Made by a program: the position numbers and the translations under genes
NCBI RefSeq assembly: GCF_905404315.1
Contig: NC_066266.1
Span: 3,355,501-3,419,500, forward strand
Length of the DNA stretch: 64,000 bases
Direction of reading: 5' to 3'
Origin: Leptidea sinapis
Taxonomy: Eukaryota; Arthropoda; Insecta; Lepidoptera; Pieridae
Notes under the pieces: generated by a model
Told to the model about the DNA's origin: nothing
What the model saw: the letters and a program-made list of their open reading frames with translations, nothing else
Database searches by the model: none
Shown here: positions 45,018 to 56,295 of the stretch, in pieces
Layout: each line of letters begins with the position of its first letter
How positions within the stretch are numbered: position 1 is the first letter of the stretch

Positions 45018-45200
45018 CATGAAAACAGGCCAGGTTTATTACTATAGTCTGCATTACAGGTACGTCATACACTGGCGATTTGTTAGTGACTTTGTGTTAG
45101 TGTGCGTGCATTGCAGAAAATAGTGGTATAGAGTTCGCAGCAATTTTTTTAAATCTGTTCACAACTGTTAGAGTCTATCTAGACGTATAAATTATCTAAC
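45018..45200 (-). repeat. Repeat N, inverted copy
   Basis: GAAAACAGGCCAGGTTTATT and GTGTTAGTGTGCGTGCATTG, reverse of 6184-6383. Confidence 0.55.
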
Positions 45201-45369
45201 ATATAAAAGAGTATAAAAAGAGGCAATGGGTTTCTTGCTACTTCTTCTCATTAGCTCAACCCTTTACGAAGTAGCTGTAGATTCAATAAGAAAAATATTT
45301 TTTTGACATTCATTAGTGTCATTTCCGTGACCTACATGAATAAAGTGATTTTGATTTGATTTGATTTAA
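45197..45369 (+). repeat. LINE-type 3' end, partner of 137-315
   Basis: GGCAATGGGTTTCTTGCTAC to AAAGTGATTTTGATTTGATT, a TTTGATTTGATTT tail. Confidence 0.65.
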
Positions 45370-45992
45370 CACTTCGGCTCTATATCGTAACTAGAATTAC
45401 CACGATACTAAAAAAATATTAACACTATTTTTGTTTGGTAGAAATTATTTTATGAACGTATTTCTATAGTATTTTTTTTTATTGTTGTCTATATCAAAAT
45501 AAATAAATTTATAAATATATAATATATTAAATCAATTGATTTTACTATTTCTTTCAGCATTTTTTTTACTTCTTATGTTCATCCATAATTACAACAATTC
45601 TTACATTATTATCTATATCATATTATTACATATATAAATTATTATATCATCTTATTTAAAAAGTGAAATTCTTAACGATTTAATTTTTAGAATGATTAAG
45701 TACATTTAACTAATTCCTGACAAAAATCAATTTCGCGACGGCAAAGAGAAATAAGCCAATATTTTTAAAGCAAATATTTAGAAATATTCGCTTTTTTTGG
45801 ATTTAAAATAAAGAGGATTATAACAAAAACCACTTTAAGCAAGCTACAAGCTATTGTACAATTTACTGACGCTTATAAACTTATTAGGAAAAAAGCAAAG
45901 GATTTGATATTTTCCTGTGGTAAAAAAACAGGATTTTTTAACTAAACGTCTCTAACAGAGGTATTATACATTGTTACTATAACTTATTTCCA

Positions 45993-46125
45993 TTATTTTG
46001 CAACACCAGAGGAATTACAGGAGCGTTGCCGGCCTTTTAGAAAGGTGTAAGCGCTTATTTGAAGGTACCCATGTCGCATCGTTCTAGAAAAGTGGAAAAA
46101 GGTCATTCCACAGCTTGATTGAACC
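45993..46125 (-). repeat. LINE family K fragment
   Basis: GCAACACCAGAGGAATTACA, GGAGCGTTGCCGGCC and TTCCACAGCTTG blocks. Confidence 0.6.
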
Positions 46126-46129
46126 GTTG

Positions 46130-47061
46130 AAGTATTTTTTAACATCATATTACAAATATTGTTGAAACAAATTATGACATGACAAATCTGTAAATATTGA
46201 TTTAAAAAAATGGCAATGACTTAGATTTAATATTGGTCTTCGCTGCGCTTTTTAACTAGATACCACACTACCTAAGAACAATAGCTTTTTTATTGCGTCT
46301 ACTATTAGATGCTTATGTGCGTGGCATCTTGAAACTCAATTGCATCTTTAAAAATTTGTAAAATACTACGGTTAATGTTATTTTACCTTAGAATATTAAT
46401 AGTGTCAATAGTATCAATATTTTACATTGAAATTAATTTATAATTTGTTCACCACGTGACCACACGAGATTGGCTCGAGTACGCCTTATGGCGTAGTATT
46501 CGTTACCGCACTTTACGGCTAAGTTTGCGCTATCTAGTTGGAGCGCAGCGGAGACCAATCATTAATCTAAGGGCAATGAGTTTCAAACTCAACTTTTCCA
46601 AAGTGATGGTAAAAACCTATTGAAACTTTGACATTTATATGTCAGTTTGGACCTTCATATCCAATCAAATCAAATCATAATTATATTATGTTATCTTTGA
46701 ACAAGACCTTTCCACATATAGCGATCAACGGCAAACGAAAAGTCTTTTTTCACACGCCGCGTTACACAATATTATATATCTAGTCTTTCTTTTGTTCCAT
46801 GCACAGATTTTTTCGCCAGATTCAAAATATTATGTGGACCCGCCCTAAAACAATATACGTACCTATAAGTAATTAACTTTATTAATTAGCTTGTATTTTC
46901 AAGTCTAAAGCATTACTTTACATTTGTAATTTAACATTTTTGTTTATCGAACTTTGTTGTATCACAATTCCGGATTCATTAATGGTCATTCAAAAATTTT
47001 CCTTTAGGTACTTTATAAACGTTTGGGATACCAATACCAAATGATAAATTATACATTACTG
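46130..47061. other. Mostly unclassified intron sequence
   Basis: Short scraps of the TTTGA-tailed repeat are near 46155-46225 and 46665-46680. Nothing else recognised. Confidence 0.35.
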
Positions 47062-47360
47062 GCTAATATTTCAAAACATCAAGAATTATTTCGTAAAAAA
47101 TGCTCCCTATTGGTATAATGAAATTGTTTCACAGCGGAACTGTCAAACCATGCGTCATTAAATTATCTCATAGAAAATATGTCCATACAAAATAAATATT
47201 GAAAATAAAAATAATTATGGATCCCAAATCGAAATAAAAAGTATCCTATCTCTCAAGTTGGACTAAACTGCACTCCGTGAAGTAATCCCCATTAAAATCC
47301 GTTAATTAGTGTAGGAGTCGATCGCGGACAAACAACGTGTCACGTAATTTATATATATTA
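47062..47360 (+). repeat. Repeat family E, copy 3 (5' truncated)
   Basis: ATATTTCAAAACATCAAGAA to TAATTTATATATATTAAC. Confidence 0.7.
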
Positions 47361-47608
47361 ACATTATGTACCACATAATATTTTAACGATATTTCTAATT
47401 ATAAGCATAACCTGCTTCTTATAAATTATAATACCTGCATATTAAATACAAACGAATTAAAAATAGAGACAAAATATATTGAACAAAAAGTACAAGAATA
47501 ATGGGTATAAAATAATTATGGTTGAATCCTTAATATAGTATAATATAAAACAGGCAAAAAACTACGTTCATAAATATAAAGGGTTTATAAATAGAACATT
47601 TGCCTTAC

Positions 47609-47700
47609 CTTGAAAAAAAAACAAATCACTAAAACTTCTCGTGTGCTGTCAAAATTGCGCGGCAAAACGCACACCGTCGCGGCTGTACTTCAAAGACAAT
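47609..47700 (-). other. Non-coding first exon of the cuticle gene
   Basis: On the minus strand, ~92 bases of leader with no ATG, ending TTTTTTCAAG just before donor GTAAGG (CCTTAC at 47603-47608). The next exon is the start-codon exon at 41918. The linkage is inferred from promoter spacing, strand and a compatible acceptor. Confidence 0.6.
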
Positions 47701-47732
47701 GTGATACAGATTCGCAAAATAATAGCTTTATA
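47697..47732 (-). promoter_or_regulatory. TATA plus initiator promoter of the cuticle gene
   Basis: Minus-strand TATAAA occupies 47732-47727. ATCACATTG around 47703 resembles the arthropod initiator, about 30 bases downstream. Exon 47700-47609 with a consensus donor follows. TATA-containing promoters are usual for stage-regulated cuticle genes. Confidence 0.6.
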
Positions 47733-48371
47733 CTTTCTGTGGTATGTAATGTGGGGAGTTATTTAGTTCTTTGATTATCTGATTATGTGCAATAACATGA
47801 CTGTAATAATATGGTTACTGTGTTGAAGATTTATGTTTCATTGAATAACATACGTACAAGGGACTAGGATCAGTAGGTATACCTATGTACACACAACGAT
47901 GTAGAAAATATACTTTTAAAGAAACTTTCTTACACGCATAGCAAAAGGTCGTATTAGCTTGAAACCTTGCACACAAGAATAATTGAAGACCATTTAATCA
48001 TTTATATAGTCTGTACCAATTTTCTTACCAGGATTTTCAGGAAAAGCGATTATTTTATATCTGATACCTGATTGTGCCAAAGGCACGACTACTACGACAT
48101 TATTCAAAGTTATAAGAAGAAAAATATAATTATTAAAAAAATCTGCTTTTACATTATACCAGACTAAAAATTAAAAGATCGTTTTCAATATCCATATACT
48201 AGTAGTGTGGTTAGGTATGTAACAAAAAAAATATTTTATTGTAAAAAAGCGCGTGTGCATTTTAAGATATCTTCACTTTGAACTCATTTTATCTATATCG
48301 CTAAAAGATTTATAACAATTGACATTCGCCATCTTAGTTTTTATTTGTCAGGATTTCTGCTGCGATTGACA

Positions 48372-48486
48372 GATAATAATAAAATAATAATTTTGACACA
48401 CTTTTACACAAATTATCTTGCCCAAAACTAAGCATAATCAGTGCTATAGGTACAACACATCGATTGTATATTTAACACAATATACT
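48372..48486 (-). repeat. SINE family C tail fragment
   Basis: AATAATAATTTTGACACACTT and CACAAATTATCTTGCCCAAA, reverse of the family C 3' end. Confidence 0.6.
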
Positions 48487-48492
48487 AAAAAA

Positions 48493-48656
48493 GGAGGTAC
48501 ACAGTTAACCTCTGAGCAATGCACGCACACTAACACAGATTGACATACACATCGCAAGTGTAAGACGTAGCACACTAATGAAATAAACCTGGCCTGTTTT
48601 CATCGGTTGTCTATCAAGTAAGAGGCTCTATCTAGATGTATAAATTACCTAAACTT
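48493..48656 (+). repeat. Repeat N, copy 3
   Basis: AATGCACGCACACTAACACA and CCTGGCCTGTTTTCATCGG to CTAGATGTATAAATT. Confidence 0.6.
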
Positions 48657-48966
48657 TTTACCTACCACTTACCAGTCGTAATAAACAACGAAATTATTAA
48701 GCTTTTGCTTAATAGGCAGACAATATTGTATTATACCCCTCAGCTAATGGTGTCGTAAACTAAATAATACTCGGAAAATAATGACATTACTCTTTGTCGT
48801 AACAATATTCTCGTAAGTGATAAAAATCAGGGAAAATACAAATGGGTCTTTGACCTCAAATCCTTATTGCCATCCTTGAAATTTTGACGGTTTCTTGAGA
48901 AATTTAATATAGTATGCGGAACTTACAAATGCTCGGAAAATTTAAATAAAAATAAAATTTACTTAC

Positions 48967-49170
48967 AAAGTCCCGGGTTCGAATCCCGGTAGGTGCAGAT
49001 ATGATTAATACGGATGTTTGTTTATGAGTCATGGATGTTTATTTGAATTTATGTATGTTTAAGTAAGTATATTGTATTAAATATATCGTTGTCTTGCAAC
49101 CCATAGCACAGGCTATGCCTAGTTTGGGGCAAGCTAATTTGTTTAAAAGTGCGTCAATATTATTATATCA
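48967..49170 (+). repeat. SINE family C (A box lost)
   Basis: AAGTCCCGGGTTCGAATCCC, then the family body to a TATTATTATATC tail. Confidence 0.7.
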
Positions 49171-49199
49171 TTATGATTTATACAGAAATAAAAAAAATA

Positions 49200-49494
49200 T
49201 CTTCTGGAACATTGAACTTCCACACGACACGCCACAAGTTAGGATATCATCCCCACCATCTGGATGTGTGGCGGTCCTCCATAGTGCGGTTTTCAAGGAG
49301 CTTTCTTCCACATACTACAAAGCTGTGGAATGAGCTTCCTTGTCCGGTGTTTCCGGGACGATACGACATGGGTACCTTCAAAAAAGCACGTACACCTTCC
49401 TTAAAGGCCGGCAACGCTCCTGTGATTCCTCTGGTTTTGCAGGAGATTGTGGGCGGCGGTGATCACTTAACAACAGGTGACAGGCTTAGAAAAA
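49200..49494 (+). mobile_element. LINE family K, ORF2 C-terminus and 3' end
   Basis: The plus strand reads HPHHLDVWRSSIVRFSRSFL, then PHTTKLWNELPCPVFPGRYD and MGTFKKA, the tail of a non-LTR reverse-transcriptase protein. It is the best copy in the window and ends near GATCACTTAACAACAGGTGAC. Confidence 0.75.
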
Positions 49495-49559
49495 AAACTT
49501 AAAACTGAAACAATTAAAAAATATAATATAATAACTAAAATATATTATTAAAAGGAATC

Positions 49560-49740
49560 CCTTTAGGCAAGGTTCCGAAGATACAAGCAGCGTTCCCCCT
49601 TTAAATAGCTAGACTAATTCTTTGTCCGAGGTAGCTGCCAGCTCTTCGGTCTCTTGTGATGTCGACGAACTTTTTTGCTATTTCCTTAAAAAGCCTTATA
49701 GCGCTAGGACGTGGGGTTCCACCCCTCTTCTACATATTTA
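49560..49740 (-). mobile_element. LINE ORF2 C-terminal remnant
   Basis: The minus strand reads LFKEIAKKFVDITRDRRAGS, then YLGQRISLAI, a stop, and RGNAACIFGTLPKG. Same family as 43376-43640. Confidence 0.65.
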
Positions 49741-49815
49741 TTTTTATTATTATGTGTATTATCTATGGTTTTGGAAACAAAACAGGTTTCATTTTACTTT
49801 AGTAATTATTATTTA

Positions 49816-50313
49816 CTAACTGACCCGACAGACGATGTTGTGTCAATAGAGGAAAAATATGTCGCTTAGTATTCGGGAATAATGTAGTCTAAAGCCATCG
49901 GAAATTAATGATTTTATAATATGTAGTAATAAAAGGATTAATATCGAATTTATTTAAATAGCTTTTGTATTACCGCTTTATAATTGGCAATTATAATGTA
50001 TTAAAATTATATAGTATGTTAGAGATAGACATATGCCATTGCGGACTTTTTTGTAGATCTACAATACACAATTCCACCATAATTTGTTATATCTCAAAAG
50101 GTTTAGACAGCGGTTTCGATGATAGTCGCCAATTTTTAGATTTTTCCGACACCTCCAACAAATATCGTCACTAGGACAAAAATGCATATAAAAACTTTAC
50201 AAATGATATACTAAAACCTTTCTCGAGAACCACGCTCTCTACTGATGAACAGCATGAAAATCGGTGCAGTAGTGTTTGAGTTATTCGAGAACAGACAGAC
50301 GCGGCGGAGAACT
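49816..50313 (+). repeat. LINE-like repeat body and 3' motif
   Basis: Starts ACTAACTGACCCGACAGACG and ends with AAAATCGGTGCAGTAGTGTTTG, like the 3' motif at 20164 and 20286. Family E follows directly at 50314. Confidence 0.5.
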
Positions 50314-50662
50314 ACTAGCCGACCCGACAGACGTTGTTCTTTAGATAATAAAAAAATACTGTTTCATAGGGATTTGCCGTTAATATTTCAAAACATCAAG
50401 AATTCGCTAAAAATGATCCCTGTTGTTATAATGAAATTGTTTCTCAGCAGAACTGTCGAACCGTGCGTCAATATGTTCTCTCAAAGTCTATATGTCCATA
50501 CAAAAAATATTGGAGATAAAAATAATTATGGGTAAAAATATCCCAAATCGTAATAAAAACTATGAGAGATATCTCAGGTCGGACGCATCTGCACTCCATA
50601 AAGTAATCCCCATTTAAATACGTTCATTAGTTTAGGAGTCCAGATAGGAGGATATATTAAGA
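50314..50662 (+). repeat. Repeat family E, copy 4
   Basis: ACTAGCCGACCCGACAGACG to AGGAGTCCAGATAGGAGG and ATATATTAAGATG. Confidence 0.7.
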
Positions 50663-50694
50663 TGTAGTGATTTTCTTAACTGAAATTGATTGAA

Positions 50695-50782
50695 GTGAAA
50701 TTACTGGGCATTGAGACTTAACGTCATATCATGTCTCCAGGAGACGAGAGACAATTGCGATTCCGTCCAGAATTTTAGGTTC
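50695..50782 (+). repeat. SINE-like family A, copy 14 (short fragment)
   Basis: GTGAAATTACTGGGCATTGAG to TCCAGAATTTTAGG. Confidence 0.65.
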
Positions 50783-50879
50783 AACCAATGAAGAACCAAC
50801 GAATTCACAGCTGCCACTATCTATCTAGGCACAAATGATCTATGGTAAATGTTTCATTCAGATTAATTTTATATTAATA

Positions 50880-51330
50880 TTATTATTATTACTTTTATAT
50901 TCTGTTAGTTTATTATAATTTAACCAGTCTATTAGTTCGTTAAGCGAATTATTGTTAGTGTTATTTTGATTTATTAATGGATTTTAGTCAGTAAATATGG
51001 CAGTACTATTGTCTGCAAATAGGACCATTGTATCTTTGATAGTTTGAGCAAGGTTGTTTATATAAATAAGACAAAGCAGTGGTCCTAGAATACTGCCCTG
51101 GGGTAGGAAAAATGTTGCTTTATAAGAATTTGATTTTGTTTTTTTTTTTATATTAAGTTTTATTTTGGTTATTGCTGTTAATTGTTGTCTCCAAGAAAAA
51201 TAAGATTTAATTAAATTAAGAGCATGGTTTCTTAAAACATATTATGTTTCTAATTTATGGAAGAGTATTAAATGGTCAATATAGCCAAAAGCTCTGGTCA
51301 TGTCCATATAATATATTGCTGTCACTCTTT
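50880..51330 (-). mobile_element. LINE reverse-transcriptase domain fragment
   Basis: Minus strand: YYMDMTRAFGYIDHLILFHK (the 'D-SKAFD-VDH' block), then LPQGSILGPLLCLIYINNLA and VLFADNSTAIFTD. The catalytic F-A-D-D has become F-A-D-N, so the polymerase site is dead. This is the clearest core RT domain in the window. Confidence 0.8.
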
Positions 51331-51980
51331 TTTAATGGACTTCAAAAAAGGAGGTTCTCAATTCATCGTTATTTTTTCTATGTTTGTTACCTCAAAAGTT
51401 TCGACTGGGTGAAGCGATTTTGATATTTATTTTTATTTGAAAGCTGGTGCTTCCCGTGTGGTTGTGTGTGATTGCAATTTGGTCTCTCTAATCTCTGAGA
51501 TCTGACAATCGCGTCTATGAGAAAACCATAAAAGTCTTAAATTTGCTATGAGTATGTGCGCGAGAAATGGACTAATAACTAAATATCGCGCCAACCAATT
51601 TCAATGATTCTTTTTTATTATACAAAGATACTCGGTCGTATTTTTTTTTATGGTATCCGGATATTTAAGTCTCCTAACGTAACGTCGTTATGGCGAAGTC
51701 AAATATGATGATCAATGGAACTCCTTTTCGTCATTTTTGGAGTCGGTGTCAGCCAAGGTAGGTTTGTAACTTCATACATAGTTATGGGTGAGAGGTGATT
51801 GAGTCGCGAGGAGGCGAGAGGCGAGAGCGAGGCCGCGGCGGGAGGACAAAGATTCCAAAAATAACAATTATCTTAACCAGAATAAGATGAATAAATAATT
51901 AGATTGTTTAAAAATACATTACCTTTTTCTATACCTCTGAGCCCATTACCGTATCCGAAAAAAATATCAGTTATGGAATT

Positions 51981-52370
51981 TTAATTTGTCTCCACGAGGC
52001 GAAATAGTTCTGCCGCACTCACGATTGTTGTCCACTCTCGGATGTTGCGTAGCCAAGTCTTCCGGCAACTTTTCCCATCATGATGAGTTGTAGGAGTTGG
52101 TACCTCTCGCACGTGCCCCAAATATGCGACTTTCCTCATCTTAATGGTCTGCATGACTTCGCATTTTTGACTGACCCGGCGCAGAACTTCCACATTCGGG
52201 ATCTTGTGAGTCCAACTAATGGTCAACATACTTCTATATGCCCACATTTCAAAAGCTTCTATACGTTTACTGAGGTCTTCTTCACGAGTCCACGCCTCAC
52301 ATCCGTATAGAAGTATGGGCCAGATGTAACAGCGCAATAAACTAGCGTAAGGAAATCTTAAGACCGCGGT
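51981..52370 (-). mobile_element. LINE endonuclease/RT C-terminal fragment
   Basis: Minus strand: IWPILLYGCEAWTREEDLSK, RIEAFEMWAYRSMLTISWTH, VEVLRRV and RKVAYLGHV. These are standard blocks of the post-RT region of RTE/R4-type elements. About 118 codons are open. Confidence 0.8.
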
Positions 52371-52529
52371 TGCAAAGTACTTTTTTCATTAACTAAAGGT
52401 GCTTCGATGTACTTCAATTCTGGTCTTGATTTCTCCGTCGCTATTCCAGTTCTCATTTAACCACGTACCTAAATTTATTTCATTATCTTATTATCTTTTA
52501 ATAGTGTCATTTCTCCAAATAAATCTTAA

Positions 52530-52790
52530 TACGAGTATATAAAATTCTCGTGTCATGGTGTTAAACTTTGAACTCCTCCGAAACGGCTTGACCGATTCTC
52601 ATGAAATTTTGAGTGTTTTGTTTCATCCCCCTAAATGTTAAGGGTGTTTTTTTTTTAATTTATTACATTTTTTTTAATTGTTTGATTATGAGTCGGCATC
52701 AAAAAATACATACAACTTCAAATTTTCACCAATCTACGATCAACAGCGATTTTAATATCGGCAATACAACATTTGCTGGGTCGGCTAGTA
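52530..52790 (-). repeat. Repeat family D, inverted copy
   Basis: Reverse of 20444-20764; AATTCTCGTGTCATGGTG to CATTTGCTGGGTCGGCTAGT. Confidence 0.7.
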
Positions 52791-53280
52791 TAATATATTA
52801 AACATTATGATTATCACGCTGAGTAATAACAGAGGCACTGCTCAATATTGATAGAAAATTACACCCTCTCAAAAAAAATCGAGTGATCAGTCTAGCATTC
52901 GTATATCTATACTAAACAAATTTTCACACTACAAGCTTACTAAACTGTTGAGTGCAAGATTCATATCAAGTAATTAAAAATACCGTACGCGGTACGTCTC
53001 TTCTATTCTTTGTTTTTTCACACAGTATAAATAATCTCAGTTAGAAAACAGTTACGAAATCAATAATATGCTTACATGGAAATTGTCAAGATTTCTATGT
53101 GTTAGTCGTTGAGTGAGTGCTGCTATGCAGGTAACTAGAAACACAGAATAAAGAGTTATAGCAAAAGCAAATTTTAATAGGAACACATTTATAAGTGTTA
53201 CAGCAGGTATTTACAAAGCTATTACCAAAGCTTCAGTCTCTTCATGAAAGCGTGTTACCCATCTCTTTATTATAAATAAT

Positions 53281-53475
53281 ACGTGCTATCTCTTTATGAT
53301 CGCATGCCATCTCTTTATGATCACGTGCTATCTCTTTATGATCGCGTGCCATCTCTTTATGATCACGTGCTATCTCTTTATGATCGCGTGCCATCTCTTT
53401 ATGACCGCGTGCCATCTCTTTATGATCACGTGCTATCTCTTTATGATCGCGTGCCATCTCTTTATGGTCGCGTGC
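53281..53475. repeat. 21-bp minisatellite, nine units
   Basis: Unit TATCTCTTTATGATCGCGTGC repeats nine times with C/T and CG/CA variants. Three units contain CACGTG (53322, 53364, 53427). Because 21 is divisible by three, several frames stay open on both strands and give heptapeptide repeats such as ARDHKEM; these are not evidence of a gene. Confidence 0.9.
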
Positions 53476-53527
53476 TATATTATATCTCCCCATGCCTACG
53501 TGCTATGTATCTATAAATTTATGCGTC

Positions 53528-53578
53528 CAAGGTGGACCGAAGACCTGGTCAACATCGCTAGAATACATTGGATGCTAT
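53528..53578 (+). repeat. LINE ORF2 scrap
   Basis: GGTGGACCGAAGACCTGGTC and AACATCGCTAGAATACATTGG correspond to the RW-DDLV-IAGIRW block. Confidence 0.5.
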
Positions 53579-53587
53579 CTATCTCTA

Positions 53588-53797
53588 ACGGCCGTTTACA
53601 ATAACCTATCTATACTTAGTTTTAGTTACTAGAGTTAGACAAATCTAATATCCTTTTACGCTTACTTACATTTCAGTAACCTATCGGCATAAAGGATTGG
53701 ACTATAACTATATTAGACGTAACTATGGATAGATAAGATCTTGTCATTAAACGCTGACAGCAATGTATCCGTAACTAGAGATACGGTATTGCCGTTT
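53588..53797. mobile_element. MITE family H, copy 3
   Basis: ACGGCCGTTTACAATAACC to ACGGTATTGCCGTTTACC; immediately followed by family G. Confidence 0.75.
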
Positions 53798-53800
53798 ACC

Positions 53801-54097
53801 AACGGCCGTTCAAAATATTCAGTCTATCTCTTACTTGAGATAAAAATCGTAACTATCGTCGACTTTTCTGTCCCAAAAACTTATCGATGGTAACTCACCT
53901 TATCCGTACTCGCTGTCTGTCAATGGGACGACGTATAGCTTACCAGCGATAGAAGTTTGTATGGAAATTGCAATTCACGCGTCCCAATATAAGGCGATAA
54001 TAATGACTTATCGGGTATATTGGGACAGCTTCAGATTATTGACAGTAGAATGTAGTAATTTTTCCTTATCTGTGGATAGTATATTGGGAACGGCCGT
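53801..54097. mobile_element. MITE family G, copy 3
   Basis: AACGGCCGTTCAAAATATTC to TATTGGGAACGGCCGT. Confidence 0.8.
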
Positions 54098-54447
54098 AAG
54101 ACGTCTTATCTATCTGTTTATGAATGCAATGAAAGGGAAATTGAATAAAATATTATTATAAGTAGATGTAATTATTATGTACAATTCAAGAACAGTAAGA
54201 AAGTGGTGTGGTAAGGTAACAGATAAGTTATAGAAAACAAATATTATATAAGCGATTTTAGTATTCTTTTTTTAAAACGAATTTTTATGTCGAGGGCACA
54301 AGTTGAAGAATACACCTCGTGAGTAGTAGATGGAACATAATACTTCTTCTTAGTAATGATTGCTTGTGGTGACGCCGAGGAGTGGTTTACGTCCGTACCT
54401 AAAATGAGATGAGGGAAAAAGTATGTCATTATAACTTTATATTAAAA

Positions 54448-54765
54448 CTAGCTGAACCAACAAACGTTGTATTGCCGATATTAAAATCGCGACACAAAAG
54501 TAACTGTTGATCGTAGATGGGTGAAAATTTGAAGTTGTATGTTAGGTTAATGCTGACTCATAATTAAACAAATTAAAAAAAAAATATGATTTTTTTTTAA
54601 AAGAAATCGTGTGAACCACCTTTAACATTTTGGGGGATGAAAAATAGATGTTGTCCGATTCTCAGACCTACCCAATATGCACACAAAATTTCATGAGAAT
54701 CGGCCGTTTCGGAGGAGTTCAAAGTTTAACACCATGACACGAGAATTTTATATACTCGTATTAGA
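54448..54765 (+). repeat. Repeat family D, copy 4
   Basis: ACTAGCTGAACCAACAAACG to GAATTTTATATACTCGTATT. Confidence 0.7.
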
Positions 54766-54858
54766 TTTCACCAAGTACATCCACTTAAGATTTTGGTGGC
54801 CTATTTTGGTTATATTTTTCTGTTATCATTTGTTATTTTAGTATAGTTATTATTATTA

Positions 54859-55145
54859 ATATATATATAAATTACGTGACACGTTGTTTGTCCGCGATGG
54901 ACTCCTAAACTAATGAACGGATTTAAAAGGGGATTGTTTCATGGAGTGCAGCTTAGTACAACTTGAGAGATAGGATAGCTTTTATTTCGATAAACCCATA
55001 ATTAGTTTTATTTCCAATATTTGTTTTGTATGAACATATTTTTTGTAAGAGAATTTATTGACGCACGGTTTGACAGTTCCGCTATGAAACAATTTCATTA
55101 TAACAACAGGGAGCATTTTTTACGAAATAAGTCTTGATATTTTGA
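54859..55145 (-). repeat. Repeat family E, inverted copy
   Basis: ATATATATATAAATTACGTG to ATTTTTTACGAAATAAGTC. Confidence 0.7.
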
Positions 55146-55427
55146 TAGTATTTAATATAAAATCTATACCCAAGTATTTCCGTTACCAGTCTAAAACATG
55201 TATGAATGCCGTAACATATTTCATAACAACATTAAAAATGGTGCAACCGTCATTAGAAAGAAATCGTGGTATTTTTACTAAGTCGTGACTTAAAAGACCT
55301 TAGCCATAGTATTATTAGTATCTTCGGTTAATTTATAACTAAGTATGTAATATACATTAAATCTAATTAGTTATAATAATTATAATTGTATACCTACTTC
55401 TCTTGTATCGTCACAATTCACATCTTT

Positions 55428-55553
55428 TTTTTTGTTTATGGAATACGAGGACAAACGAGCGTACGGGTCACTTGGTGTTAAGTGATCACCGCTGCCCACA
55501 TCTCTTGCAAACACCAGAGGAATCACAGGAGCGTTGCCGGTCTTTAAGGAACT
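55428..55553 (-). repeat. LINE family K 3' fragment
   Basis: TTTTGTTTATGGAATACGAG and GTGATCACCGCTGCCCAC through GGAGCGTTGCCGG. Confidence 0.65.
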
Positions 55554-55780
55554 TATTATTACTTTATGACTTTTTCAGGACAGGATTCGGAATACACCTA
55601 TTCAATAAAACCGTTCAATCAATTCAATCGGGCACAATCGGAACTGAACCGTCAATTTGTGTTAGGAGAATATGAAATTTAACACTTTGACATAAGGTCG
55701 CTTCGATGCTATTCCCGTTTTATTACGAGATTAGGGCTAGTGCTCGGTGACTCGTTTTTATTCTAATCCTTATTATTATT

Positions 55781-56086
55781 TTACCAGTGGGAGGCTCCGT
55801 TGCACAGGATACATTATGGGTACCACAACGGCGCCTATTTCTGCCGCTAAGGAGTAATGTGTAAGCATTACTGTGTTTCGGTCTGAAGGGCACCGTAGCT
55901 AGTGTAATTACTGGGCAAATGAGAGTTAACATCTTATGTCTCAAGGTGACGAGCGCAATTGTAGTGCCGCTCAGTTTTTGGGTTTTTCAAGAATCCTGAA
56001 AGGCACTGCATTGTAATGGGTAGGGCGTATCAATTACCATCAGTTGAACGTCCTGCTCGTCTCGTCCCGAATTGGCATAAGAAAAA
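55781..56086 (+). repeat. SINE-like family A, copy 15 (full length)
   Basis: TTACCAGTGGGAGGCTCC to CGTCTCGTCCCGAATTGG and CATAAGAAAAA. Confidence 0.85.
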
Positions 56087-56295
56087 TATAAACTTACAGC
56101 TTTGAAGCCATTCGTATAGATAAAGTTGTTTGTAATAATTATCTGTGGTCGGCATCCATAAATCGAGCCCATTCAGATCTGTGATAACCATAAACGATAT
56201 AGATAAGTTGTGACTATTTACATACATCTTCTAATATTTCGCAGTTGGTGGAATGTGACTATTACATCATTAATTATGGAATTTCAGTTGCATTT

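Noticed and set aside
53281..53475. Regular repeat array considered as CRISPR
   Set aside because: Units are contiguous 21-mers with no unique spacers, in an insect nuclear context.
53242..53604. Long open frames with heptapeptide repeats on both strands
   Set aside because: They are produced by a 21-bp tandem repeat whose length is a multiple of three; no start context or flanking coding sequence supports a protein.
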